Below, one piece after another: positions 1-6,294 of a stretch of DNA of 11,076 nucleotides; the first letter of the stretch is position 1, and the number at the start of each line of letters is the position of its first letter. Below the pieces are notes generated by a model. It was not told the origin of the DNA. It searched no databases and saw only the letters and a program-made list of their open reading frames with translations. The position numbers and the translations under genes were made by a program. The stretch covers positions 1-11,076 of the forward strand of contig JAQXNW010000024.1 in assembly GCA_029098205.1 (NCBI GenBank). Direction: 5' to 3'. Source of the stretch: Eubacteriales bacterium. Its GTDB lineage: Bacteria; Bacillota; Clostridia; Peptostreptococcales; Anaerovoracaceae.

Positions 1-31
1 GAGCGGCTGCCCCGGCAGGAACTTTTCTCTT

Positions 32-60
32 ATTATAGCACCAATCTTGTGAAATCACAA
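32..60 (-). promoter_or_regulatory. Leftward sigma-A-type promoter with palindromic operator candidate
   Basis: Read on the minus strand there is a TTGTGA -35 element (plus positions 55-60), a 17-base spacer and a perfect TATAAT -10 element (plus 32-37). Transcription would leave the window on the left. The -35 is one arm of a perfect palindrome, TTGTGA-AA-TCACAA, at 47-60, which is a plausible repressor site. The half-sites resemble those of the redox regulator Rex (TTGTGA-N6-TCACAA), but the gap here is 2 bases rather than 6, so I do not assign it to Rex. The driven gene is outside the window. The intergenic stretch 1-167 holds nothing else I can support. Confidence 0.55.
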
Positions 61-167
61 TTTATTCTTGTAGCCTGCCGCTGATACCGTCTGGATTGGC
101 TTTTCCTTTCTTTTTGTTCCCTTTAATTAGCCATGAACTGATTTATGGATAGAGGAGGATTTACATC

Positions 168-518
168 ATGAAAGAGGAATTAAGAGGCCAGATTGAGGAG
201 TACACGAAGGAACTGATTGCAGAGCCGTCCTGCTGCGAGGAGGCAAAGGCCGCAGGCCAGGCATTTCTTGACGCAGCTGGAACAGATGCGGAGGGCGCGG
301 CTGCAAAGGCACTGGTTAAAGAGCTGGAAGAAGATGTCTGCAGTATCGACAGCCTCATCGAGCTGGCTTCTTCTGAGGCGGGACGCCAGATTTTCGGCGA
401 CGGCGCAGAAGCGGCTGCGGAGGCGGCAAAGAAGGCAAAAGCAGAGGGCGAACGCTACTGCACCTGCGATGCCTGCCAGGCCGGCGCAAAAATTCTTGCG
501 AAGAAGGCAGAAATCTGA
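168..518 (+). CDS. Small alanine/glutamate-rich protein with C-terminal CxCxxC cluster
   Basis: This is a complete 116-residue protein without signal peptide or membrane segment. The start is supported by AGAGGAGGA at 151-159. It is acidic and probably mostly helical, with many Ala, Glu and Lys residues. Cysteines lie in two places: a Pro-Ser-Cys-Cys near residues 20-23 and a Cys-x-Cys-x2-Cys at 98-103, with one more Cys at 58. This could bind a metal or form disulfides. I recall small clostridial proteins of this type carrying the automatic name 'molecular chaperone Hsp90'. That name is not supported by anything here, because the protein is far too short for HtpG and lacks a GHKL ATPase domain. 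It is a single-gene unit closed by the terminator at 558-582. The function is unknown. Confidence 0.85.
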   Translation: MKEELRGQIEEYTKELIAEPSCCEEAKAAGQAFLDAAGTDAEGAAAKALVKELEEDVCSIDSLIELASSEAGRQIFGDGAEAAAEAAKKAKAEGERYCTCDACQAGAKILAKKAEI

Positions 519-557
519 CTTTGACCAGACACAGCGATTTCTCTTGGAGATAACAAG

Positions 558-582
558 ACCTCGCAATTTCTGCGAGGTTTTT
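558..582 (+). terminator. Rho-independent terminator after the CxCxxC protein gene
   Basis: A perfect 8-bp stem, ACCTCGCA (558-565) with TGCGAGGT (571-578), encloses a 5-base loop and runs into a T tract (578-582). It lies 40 bases after the stop codon of the upstream gene and separates it from the next unit. Confidence 0.9.
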
Positions 583-695
583 GTATGCAAAAAATATGTT
601 AAAAGAGCTATGACTGCGCTTTCCATTCCAGATCTGCCATTCTTTTAATGATTAAGGGTATGTTAAAATATATGTAATTATAGCGGAGGATTTCC

Positions 696-1304
696 ATGTT
701 TTATTACAGCAAAAACAGCAGGAAAAAAATCGTACATAAACAGCAGTGCCCTTATTGTGCCCGCATGAAAAAAGACAACACAGGCTTGTTCCTTTCGCTT
801 GACGAAGCACGTGCTGTCGGGTACAGGCTGTGTATTTACTGTTCAGCAGTTGGAAAACGCTATCTGTCTGAATATAAAACACTTGCTTCATATGCTGTGG
901 AAAATGGATTATCATTTCGTTACGATGATGGAAAAGTTCTGATTGAAACTCCGCACAGCAGCTGGATGATCATTACAAACGGCAAGAAGCACAAGATGTT
1001 CCTTTATCACCAGAATGCAGAGAACTTTCCGAATGAACGATCCCTCATTCCCGGATATCACAGCCAGCACTTCCAATCGAATACCATTCTTGGCTATATG
1101 GAGTATATAGTCGAACATGATGGATACAGGCTTCATCATAAGTATCATATGAAGAATAAACCTGAACCTTCTCCTCCCCGGAAGGGTACAAAACGTTATA
1201 AAAAATTCCAGAGAAAAATCAAGCGTGACAAACGAAGGGCTGAGCAGCGTAACGTTTACCGTATATTCGAGGAACTGGAATCAGAGCGAACCGATTCCAA
1301 CTGA
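696..1304 (+). CDS. Protein with Ada-like four-cysteine N-terminal motif and basic C-terminus, function unknown
   Basis: This is a 202-residue protein. GGAGGA at 685-690 sets the start. The N-terminal 50 residues hold His14 followed by C18-x2-C21, then C46-x2-C49. The second pair is preceded by an F-x-S-x2-E-A-x3-G-Y-R-x-C pattern. This arrangement is like the zinc-binding N-domain of Ada-type proteins (an H-x3-C, then S-x2-E-A-x3-G-Y-R-P-C-x2-C layout), so structural zinc binding is likely. Residues about 60-150 form a globular domain that I cannot place, rich in His and aromatic residues. Residues about 155-190 are very basic (Lys/Arg runs), which could bind nucleic acid. No methyltransferase or AraC-type domain follows, so it is not Ada itself. 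The terminator at 1334-1381 follows, making this a single-gene unit. An extended -10 (TGTTAAAAT, 661-669) lies just upstream, but no good -35 is visible. Confidence 0.85.
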   Translation: MFYYSKNSRKKIVHKQQCPYCARMKKDNTGLFLSLDEARAVGYRLCIYCSAVGKRYLSEYKTLASYAVENGLSFRYDDGKVLIETPHSSWMIITNGKKHKMFLYHQNAENFPNERSLIPGYHSQHFQSNTILGYMEYIVEHDGYRLHHKYHMKNKPEPSPPRKGTKRYKKFQRKIKRDKRRAEQRNVYRIFEELESERTDSN

Positions 1305-1333
1305 TATCATATATTTTTATACAGAGATTTTAT

Positions 1334-1381
1334 CCCCTGCAGATCCTGAAAATAGAAAGGTTCTGCAGGGGCTGCTTTTTT
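1334..1381 (+). terminator. Rho-independent terminator
   Basis: A 10-bp stem, CCCCTGCAGA (1334-1343) with TCTGCAGGGG (1362-1371), can be extended inward by partial pairing and is followed by CTGC and a T6 tract (1376-1381). It ends the transcription unit of the four-cysteine protein. Confidence 0.9.
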
Positions 1382-1449
1382 GACAAAGAAAGACGCCGGC
1401 TTAGGCACATCCGCGGAACTTTGTCTGAAAAAGTCAGGAAATTTCATGA
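1382..1449 (+). other. Potentially structured intergenic stretch between two terminators
   Basis: Directly after the first terminator, GACAAAG (1382-1388) can pair with CTTTGTC (1419-1425), enclosing about 30 bases that contain the palindromes GCCGGC and CCGCGG. A second small hairpin, GTCA-(G)GAAATTTC(A)-TGAC, lies at about 1434-1450. I see no promoter or start codon here and do not recognise a riboswitch class. It could be the body of a small RNA ending at the 1450-1493 terminator, or just a decayed spacer. Confidence 0.3.
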
Positions 1450-1493
1450 CTGCTCCAGCCGGGTTAAACCCCGGGCGCGGGGCAGCCTTTTTT
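1450..1493 (+). terminator. Second Rho-independent terminator-like hairpin
   Basis: CTGCTCC (1450-1456) pairs, with one G-T wobble, with GGGGCAG (1479-1485). Inside it CCGGG (1459-1463) pairs with CCCGG (1470-1474). A T6 run (1488-1493) follows. It is a good plus-strand terminator, although no gene lies between it and the previous one. It may be a back-up terminator or the end of a short non-coding transcript. Confidence 0.65.
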
Positions 1494-1564
1494 CGTGGAT
1501 TCATACCCGCGGATGGGTTATGATATCTATAGAAGTTTTAACGGTTCTTTCGAGGTGCTGGTAA

Positions 1565-2653
1565 ATGAATAAATCGATTTACGAAAAGATTTGTAAAAAT
1601 ATCGAAAACGGAGTCCTTCGTGACGATTTCTACCTTCCGAATGACGACGCCGATAGGTCACCTGTTTACTTTGCCCCGGGCGCGTTTGACGGAGTGTGCA
1701 TGTATCATATGGGGTTTTCGCCGCTTGACGCGGAAGCATACAGGCGGATGGCGCAGGCGATTCGGACTGCCGCGGCCGGAGATGTACCGGAAGCGGATAA
1801 GAAGTTCCATGCGTGGACAAAGGACCACCAGACGGTTTCATATATTGATGATCTTCAGCATTATGTAGTGGAACACGCTGCCAAGCTGGATGCGGGGCGC
1901 CTTCACCATGCGGCTTTGTCCCTGCTGCTTAAGTCCAGTTACATCGAGTGCGTGAAGGTCGGACTGGCGTTGCTGGAGATGTTCGGCGAGCCGGATGACA
2001 AGCTGAAGGAAATGATCCGCCGCATTGGTCTCTACGATGAATTTACGATTTTCTCTGTCTGGAACATGCGGGGATGGGAAAACGGAAACGAAGAAATTTT
2101 TGCGCTCGCAAGGAAGACCCATGGCTGGGGGAGGATTCACGCTGCAGAATGCCTTGAACCGGAAACAGAGGAAATCCGGTACTGGCTACTGACCGAAGGC
2201 GTGAAGAACAACGTGATGTATGCCTATTCCGCTTTGCCCTGCTGGCAGAAATCGGATGCGGAGAGGATCCTTTTCAGGAAGCCGACGCAGGAGGAATACG
2301 AAGCGATCGCCATACTGATCGAAAGTCTTCTGGATGAGGGGCCGGTTTCCGGAATTTCCGAGCTGGACCATGCGGAAAAGATCCTTCTTCGGTTCCTTGC
2401 GCTTTCGCCTGAGTACAATCTGACCGCAGATGATTATAACGTGATCTTCTCCATTAAAGAATGGGCAGATGACGAAGAACACCCGTATCCTTCCGTCGCG
2501 GAGGCCGCATATGAGATCCTGCATTCTGCAGCATGTACAGCCGCCGTTGAAAACGCGGTAAAGGAAGGCCGCGAGCTTTCTGTTGCCGAAGCGCTGGGCA
2601 TTTCTCTCAAGAATGGAGGTAACAAGCGATGCATGAAAGAAAAATTATCCTGA
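1565..2653 (+). CDS. Alpha-helical, repeat-like protein of unknown function (first gene of a two-gene operon)
   Basis: This is a 362-residue soluble protein with no signal peptide or membrane segment. GAGGTG at 1552-1557, 7 bases before the ATG, supports the start. After about 90 residues containing Y-H-M-G-F-S and W-T-K-D-H-Q-T motifs, the sequence reads as successive amphipathic helices (about 90-345), suggesting a HEAT/ARM-like scaffold, although I cannot define exact repeats. I have a weak memory of clostridial relatives carrying the name 'limonene hydroxylase'. Nothing here shows a cofactor site, so I do not use that name. Its last 25 bases overlap the start of the Sel1 gene, and the downstream ribosome binding site lies inside its coding sequence, so the two are probably translationally coupled. 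A role as an adaptor or immunity-type protein with its partner is speculation. Confidence 0.85.
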   Translation: MNKSIYEKICKNIENGVLRDDFYLPNDDADRSPVYFAPGAFDGVCMYHMGFSPLDAEAYRRMAQAIRTAAAGDVPEADKKFHAWTKDHQTVSYIDDLQHYVVEHAAKLDAGRLHHAALSLLLKSSYIECVKVGLALLEMFGEPDDKLKEMIRRIGLYDEFTIFSVWNMRGWENGNEEIFALARKTHGWGRIHAAECLEPETEEIRYWLLTEGVKNNVMYAYSALPCWQKSDAERILFRKPTQEEYEAIAILIESLLDEGPVSGISELDHAEKILLRFLALSPEYNLTADDYNVIFSIKEWADDEEHPYPSVAEAAYEILHSAACTAAVENAVKEGRELSVAEALGISLKNGGNKRCMKEKLS

Positions 2654-4188
2654 GCACCGGACAGATGCAGCAGATCGCCCGGTATAGCCTTACGTTTAAG
2701 GATTTGGTCGGCGATTTTGATGATGACAGCGTCTCCATCGTCTGCCCGGAGGTTTATACCTATACAGTGGATGATCTCTATTACGCGCTGAAGAATTTAT
2801 TAGCCGCGGATCCCACCTTGAAAGACTTTGGCGAGGACTGGTTCTATCCGATCGTAAGGCTTTCGGATGCATTTGACCTGAATCGTGCCTGCGGGCGGGA
2901 CAAAGACACAGACAGCATGCCGGGAAAAGTACACTATCCGGGTTTACTTGTTACCGACAGTGAATATTTCGATATGGTCTGGTCGAATCTTGAATTCGCC
3001 TGGGAAGATAACGATGGAGAAAAGCGGCTTTCCGAAGTATTCGCGTTCGATGTGTACATTTCCGAGCTGGAGCGCTATTTTTCGAATCGAAGCAAACCTG
3101 TTTCGGAGTGGGATTTCTCTGATGAGGAGAAAGAAAATTATGTCCGTTATTTCGTTGACGACGAAACTGTAGAAAACGCGGAGGAGCCGGAGCTCGCGCT
3201 TGCCCGGAAGTTTATCGAGGAGCTGATTGAAAAAGACAGCAGCCTTGCTCTTTACGTCAAAGGCTATGCCTGCTATGGCGGAAACCGCCTCTATTCCTGC
3301 GACTGGGAGGCTTCGCGCGACTGCATCACCCGCCTTTTTGAGAAAAAGGACGACCCGCAGTATGCCAACACTCTGGGCTATATCTACTATTACGGCCGCT
3401 GCAATGGAGGCGTGCCGGAATATGAAAAGGCGTTTCCGTATTTCGTGTTCGCGGCGGCAAACGGGCTCTATGAAGGGAAATACAAGCTGGCGGATATGTA
3501 CTGCCACGGCTTTGCCTGCAGAAAAAGCGAACGCACTGCCCAGCATCTATATAAAAAGGTCTATGAAGACAGCTTACTGTACTTCAGCATCGGAGAGCCG
3601 GCGAACTTTGCAGATGCGGCCCTTCGTATGGGAAATGTCTACGCGAAAGGAATCGGCACAGAGGTTGATTTCCCGAAGGCGTATTACTATTACCTTCAGG
3701 CTGATTATGCCGCCCGCCTCCGCGCGCAGAGCTCGAACTTTTTCGGTGACGCTTCGGTTGCCAGAAACGCTCAGAAAACTCTGGCGGAAGTCGAGGAGAA
3801 ACTGCCGGCGGACTATTTCAAGGAATATGCGGAATATGAAACTCCTTCTTTCTTCGCGGAGCTTGCGTCAAAGGGCGGCTGCTGCGTTTTAACTAAGAGC
3901 ATAAACGCGGACGGACGGCTGGAGCTCACCGCGGAGTGTATCCCTGCAGAATCTGGTCCCGATCCGGATCCTGTCTTCCTGACGGTTCCGCAGATAAAAT
4001 ACTGCGAACGAACTATGAAGGTGACGCTGGTTCCGGATGAAGATGCAGTCATCTGGTTAAAAAATGACGGGAAGCAGATTCAGTATAATTTCTGTGAATG
4101 GAGCGATGTCGATGCGCGCTATGAATTCTTTTTGGACAGTGAGCTTGTCGGCTGGGTCAAAGCGGACAGCTATCGGTTCTATGGCTGA
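2629..4188 (+). CDS. Sel1-like repeat protein with N- and C-terminal extensions
   Basis: This is a 519-residue protein. GGAGG at 2615-2619, inside the upstream gene, with a 9-base spacing, fixes the start, so the two genes overlap by 25 bases. Residues about 205-365 hold Sel1-type (TPR-related) repeats: short helices with A-x2-L-G-x2-Y-x2-G patterns at about residues 246-255 (ANTLGYIYYYG), 286-294 (KLADMYCHG) and 330-341 (ALRMGNVYAKGI), each followed by an A-x2-Y/L-Y-x4 helix. Such repeats usually mediate protein-protein contacts. Residues 1-200 are acidic and aromatic-rich, and residues about 400-519 look like a beta-rich domain. I cannot name either part. No signal peptide or membrane segment is seen, so it is probably cytoplasmic. 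A terminator follows 170 bases downstream. The partner is probably the co-translated helical protein, but no function is assignable. Confidence 0.88.
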   Translation: MHERKIILSTGQMQQIARYSLTFKDLVGDFDDDSVSIVCPEVYTYTVDDLYYALKNLLAADPTLKDFGEDWFYPIVRLSDAFDLNRACGRDKDTDSMPGKVHYPGLLVTDSEYFDMVWSNLEFAWEDNDGEKRLSEVFAFDVYISELERYFSNRSKPVSEWDFSDEEKENYVRYFVDDETVENAEEPELALARKFIEELIEKDSSLALYVKGYACYGGNRLYSCDWEASRDCITRLFEKKDDPQYANTLGYIYYYGRCNGGVPEYEKAFPYFVFAAANGLYEGKYKLADMYCHGFACRKSERTAQHLYKKVYEDSLLYFSIGEPANFADAALRMGNVYAKGIGTEVDFPKAYYYYLQADYAARLRAQSSNFFGDASVARNAQKTLAEVEEKLPADYFKEYAEYETPSFFAELASKGGCCVLTKSINADGRLELTAECIPAESGPDPDPVFLTVPQIKYCERTMKVTLVPDEDAVIWLKNDGKQIQYNFCEWSDVDARYEFFLDSELVGWVKADSYRFYG

Positions 4189-4229
4189 GCGGTCGAAACA
4201 CCTGGCTGGGGCGAAATCAGCAGATTGTC

Positions 4230-4258
4230 TTGAAAATAATACAATTCTGCTGTACGAT
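4230..4258 (+). promoter_or_regulatory. Possible sigma-A promoter downstream of the Sel1 gene
   Basis: TTGAAA (4230-4235), a 17-base spacer and TACGAT (4253-4258) make a moderate promoter match. A transcript from about 4265 would meet the terminator at 4358-4388 and be about 120 bases long. No ORF with a ribosome binding site is present in that span, so it would be a short non-coding RNA if real. The match may equally be chance in an AT-rich stretch. Confidence 0.3.
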
Positions 4259-4357
4259 AATTATATTGATATGTTGGAAAAGTATACATTGGCGCGCTAC
4301 TCGGAAACGGCGCTTTTGAAGAAGATGCAAAATTTTAGTAGAAAGTGGACGTTGATG

Positions 4358-4388
4358 AGCGGGAGCGGTATGGCCGTCCCGCTTTTTT
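4358..4388 (+). terminator. Rho-independent terminator of the helical-protein/Sel1 operon
   Basis: AGCGGGA (4358-4364) pairs with TCCCGCT (4377-4383), with CGG/CCG pairing in the inner part, followed by a T6 tract (4383-4388). It is 170 bases after the Sel1 stop codon. Confidence 0.9.
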
Positions 4389-4430
4389 AATTTTCCGGGC
4401 CGCTGAGAGCACAGCGAGTCAGTGATTTTC

Positions 4431-4472
4431 ATGCCAGACCGGGCGGAACCGGCAGGGCTGGCAGCGCAGACG
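4431..4472 (+). repeat. GC-rich inverted-repeat element, copy A
   Basis: TGCCAG (4432-4437) and CTGGCA (4458-4463) form a perfect 6-bp stem around a GC-rich 20-base centre. The unit matches the element at 6613-6654 over most of its length, including CGG-x-AGGG-Y-TGGCAGC. The stem base that differs between the copies is changed on both sides (G-C here, A-T there), so pairing is kept. A hairpin CGCTG/CAGCG lies just upstream at about 4401-4416, so 4400-4475 may form a structured leader for the TM2 gene. I do not recognise the element as a known riboswitch. Read as codons it gives M-P-D-R-A-E-P-A-G-L-A-A-Q-T-K-stop, but without a ribosome binding site. Confidence 0.5.
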
Positions 4473-4527
4473 AAATAAATAAAGTTAATTTAATAAAATA
4501 GAAAACAGAACCAAGGAGGGAATGGAC

Positions 4528-4935
4528 ATGGCAGGAAAATGTCCAATTTGCGGAGCGCCGATGGAAGGCGGTGTCTGCAGCTATTGCGGTTATAAAGAGA
4601 CGAAGGCTGAAACAGCTTCAGCGAAAAATGTAAATCCGGAGTTTCAGTCACAGTCTCAGCCGCAGCCTCAGACGCCGGCACAAGTATATGTAGTTAATCA
4701 GGCGAATCCGGGTCCGTATTATGAGGTGCAGATCAGTCCAAAGAAAAAGAAAACCGTATTGATTCTCTGCATTCTGTTAGGGTTGTTCGGAGTCCATCGG
4801 TTCTATGTCGGAAAGACCGGTACCGGCATTCTGTTCCTTTTTACGCTTGGACTTTTCGGATTCGGCTGGGTTATCGATATCATTCGTATAGCTTTAGGTT
4901 CATTCAAGGATAGCAAGGGACTTTTGATTAAGTAA
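4528..4935 (+). CDS. Zinc-ribbon/TM2-domain membrane protein
   Basis: This is a 135-residue protein. I chose the ATG at 4528 rather than 4522, because AAGGAGGG (4513-4520) is 7 bases from the former and only 1 base from the latter. Residues 5-21 are a zinc ribbon, C-P-I-C-G-x8-C-x2-C-G. Residues about 30-68 are a Gln/Ser/Pro-rich linker. Residues about 69-135 are a TM2 domain: a basic K-K-K-K lead-in, then a first membrane helix with the G-L-F-G-V-H-R-F-Y-V-G-K-x-G-x-G-I signature, and a second helix ending in the acidic W-V-I-D-I-I-R turn. The length is typical of small bacterial zinc-ribbon TM2 proteins. It sits 13 bases before the SPFH gene, so the two form an operon and probably share a membrane-associated role. 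The substrate or partner of the zinc ribbon is unknown. Confidence 0.92.
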   Translation: MAGKCPICGAPMEGGVCSYCGYKETKAETASAKNVNPEFQSQSQPQPQTPAQVYVVNQANPGPYYEVQISPKKKKTVLILCILLGLFGVHRFYVGKTGTGILFLFTLGLFGFGWVIDIIRIALGSFKDSKGLLIK

Positions 4936-4948
4936 TGAAGGTGCGGGT

Positions 4949-5929
4949 ATGGGCTTTGTGAATGCTGTAAAAAGTCAGTTCCTGGATGTCATAGAGTTTG
5001 AGGATGTCAGCAATAAGCTGCTTGTCTACAAATTCCGGCGTCTGACTGGCGGAAACGAACTGAAACAGGGATCGAAGGTTATCGTCAGAGAGGGACAGGT
5101 GGCGGCGTTTCTCAAAGGCGGTCAGCTGGCTGACATTATTCAGCCCGGGACGGTTACGCTGGATACGGAAAACTTCCCGGTTCTTTCTTCCCTGAACGCC
5201 TTCCCGTTTTTGTTCACGTCTCCTGTAATTTCCGACGTATATTTCATAAGCACCCGCCAGTTTATCGACAATAAATGGGCGACAAAGACACCGATTCTGA
5301 AGCGGGACCCGGAACTGAATATGGTAAGGGTCCGTGCATTTGGAAAATTCGCGTTCCATATCATTGATGTGCCAGCCTTCATTCGGGAAGTGTTCGGGAG
5401 CAAAGGCCTTGTGATGACCTACGACATTGTGCAGTACCTTTCCTCCATGGTCACGGAAGCCTTTGCGGAAATGATAGGTGAGACAAAGCTTTCGATCATG
5501 GATCTGGCTGTGCGGTACAGAGATTTTTCTTCTGTCATCCAGAGCAAAGTAAACGAAATGTCGAAATCTCTGGGCATTGAATTCACGAATGTGCTGATTG
5601 AAAGCATCAATTTCCCGGAAGAGGTTGAAAAGCTGATTGACGAGCAGTCCGGCATCGGAATGGCAAGCCGCAATATGCAGACTTTTATGCAGTACCAGAC
5701 CGCACGCGCAATGCGGGATGCCTCAAAACAGGAAGGCGGATTAGCCGGACTTGGGGCAGGCATCGCAGCCGGAAAAACCATCGCAGACTCGATGGGAAAC
5801 ATGTTCGGTAATGACAATACCGGAAAAAGCAAGGCAGACAAGCTGCGCGAAATCAAGGCTCTGCTTGACGAAGGAATCCTGACGCAGGATGAATTCGATA
5901 TGGAAAAGAAAAAGATTTTGAATCAATAA
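4949..5929 (+). CDS. SPFH-domain (virion-core-like, YdjI-type) protein with C-terminal SHOCT domain
   Basis: This is a 326-residue protein. GAAGGTG at 4937-4943 supports the start. Most of the protein (about 10-255) matches the SPFH/virion-core-like family, to which Bacillus subtilis YdjI belongs: an early V-x-E-x-Q-x-A-A/V-F segment (R-E-G-Q-V-A-A-F), a central beta-rich region with G-x-F/Y-x-F-x-I-x-D, and a helical segment with S-x2-N near residue 216 followed by E-S-I-N-F-P. Residues about 262-285 are a Gly/Ala-rich linker. Residues 296-326 are a SHOCT domain (L-x-E-I-K-x-L-L-D-x-G-I-L-T-x-x-E-F). YdjI carries a zinc ribbon at its end instead. Here the zinc ribbon is on the neighbouring TM2 protein. 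Known YdjI-like proteins associate with membrane-stress proteins of the PspA type, but no PspA homologue is in the window. Assembly at the membrane with the TM2 protein is inference. Confidence 0.92.
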   Translation: MGFVNAVKSQFLDVIEFEDVSNKLLVYKFRRLTGGNELKQGSKVIVREGQVAAFLKGGQLADIIQPGTVTLDTENFPVLSSLNAFPFLFTSPVISDVYFISTRQFIDNKWATKTPILKRDPELNMVRVRAFGKFAFHIIDVPAFIREVFGSKGLVMTYDIVQYLSSMVTEAFAEMIGETKLSIMDLAVRYRDFSSVIQSKVNEMSKSLGIEFTNVLIESINFPEEVEKLIDEQSGIGMASRNMQTFMQYQTARAMRDASKQEGGLAGLGAGIAAGKTIADSMGNMFGNDNTGKSKADKLREIKALLDEGILTQDEFDMEKKKILNQ

Positions 5930-6000
5930 AACACGAAAGTGCAAGCGCTCATAAAATGGTTTCCTATACCAGAAGGTGAAGCACAGAAGGAGTATAAATC

Positions 6001-6246
6001 ATGTTTGGAAAGAAGAAAGTTCCGGAACCTGTGTATGATGTTACTCAGAAGAGTGTAAAAACTTGGTGGGGAGGGACAAAGCTGGTCCGTACAACAAAAT
6101 CGGAGCAGAAGAAAATGAAGGCGGAAATTCTGAAGAAGAATCCAAAAGCCACGGTTATCGACAGCAAAGCCAAAAGGAAACAGCAGCGCGAGCAGTGGGA
6201 CCGCCTCGACGATTTTTATGATTTCATGGATGATGATACTTTTTAA
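6001..6246 (+). CDS. Small charged protein, basic with an acidic tail
   Basis: This is a complete 81-residue protein. AGAAGGAG (5985-5992), 8 bases before the ATG, supports the start. It has no signal peptide, membrane segment or cysteine. Residues 1-65 are strongly basic (many Lys, some in K-K-K and K-R-K clusters), and the last 16 residues are very acidic (D-D-F-Y-D-F-M-D-D-D). A tryptophan pair with glycines (W-W-G-G) lies near residues 22-25. I do not recognise the family. It follows the SPFH gene by 71 bases with no terminator between, so it may belong to that operon. A nucleic-acid or acidic-partner interaction is possible but not shown. Confidence 0.78.
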   Translation: MFGKKKVPEPVYDVTQKSVKTWWGGTKLVRTTKSEQKKMKAEILKKNPKATVIDSKAKRKQQREQWDRLDDFYDFMDDDTF

Positions 6247-6247
6247 C

Positions 6248-6290
6248 GTGCCGTGCGGAGCGAAGCCGGAAGGATTAACAGATGAAGAGG
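6248..6290 (+). repeat. Degenerate third copy (C) of the GC-rich element, possible mini-ORF
   Basis: GTGCC-x2-GCGG-x-GCGAA-x2-CGG-x-AGG here matches copy B at 6613 in sequence, but the closing stem (TGCCAR/YTGGCA) is not preserved. In the shared reading frame it encodes V-P-C-G-A-K-P-E-G-L, against V-P-S-G-A-K-A-V-G-L for copy B, with several differences at third codon positions. The mini-ORF ends with the TGA at 6296-6298, overlapping the TTG start of the next small gene. I cannot tell a coding remnant from a non-coding repeat. Confidence 0.3.
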
Positions 6291-6294
6291 TGAT

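Noticed and set aside
47..60. Rex operator
   Set aside because: The half-sites match, but Rex sites have a 6-base centre and this palindrome has 2.
180..626. 148-codon minus-strand frame over the CxCxxC protein gene
   Set aside because: It overlaps a gene with a strong ribosome binding site on the plus strand, has no ribosome binding site of its own and runs through the terminator.
4064..4390. 108-codon plus-strand frame at the end of the Sel1 gene
   Set aside because: The first part is an out-of-frame shadow of the Sel1 gene, the rest runs into the terminator hairpin, and there is no ribosome binding site.
4431..4475. Known riboswitch in the TM2 leader
   Set aside because: I compared it from memory with cobalamin, TPP, SAM, glycine, guanidine and THF consensus cores and found none of their conserved core sequences.
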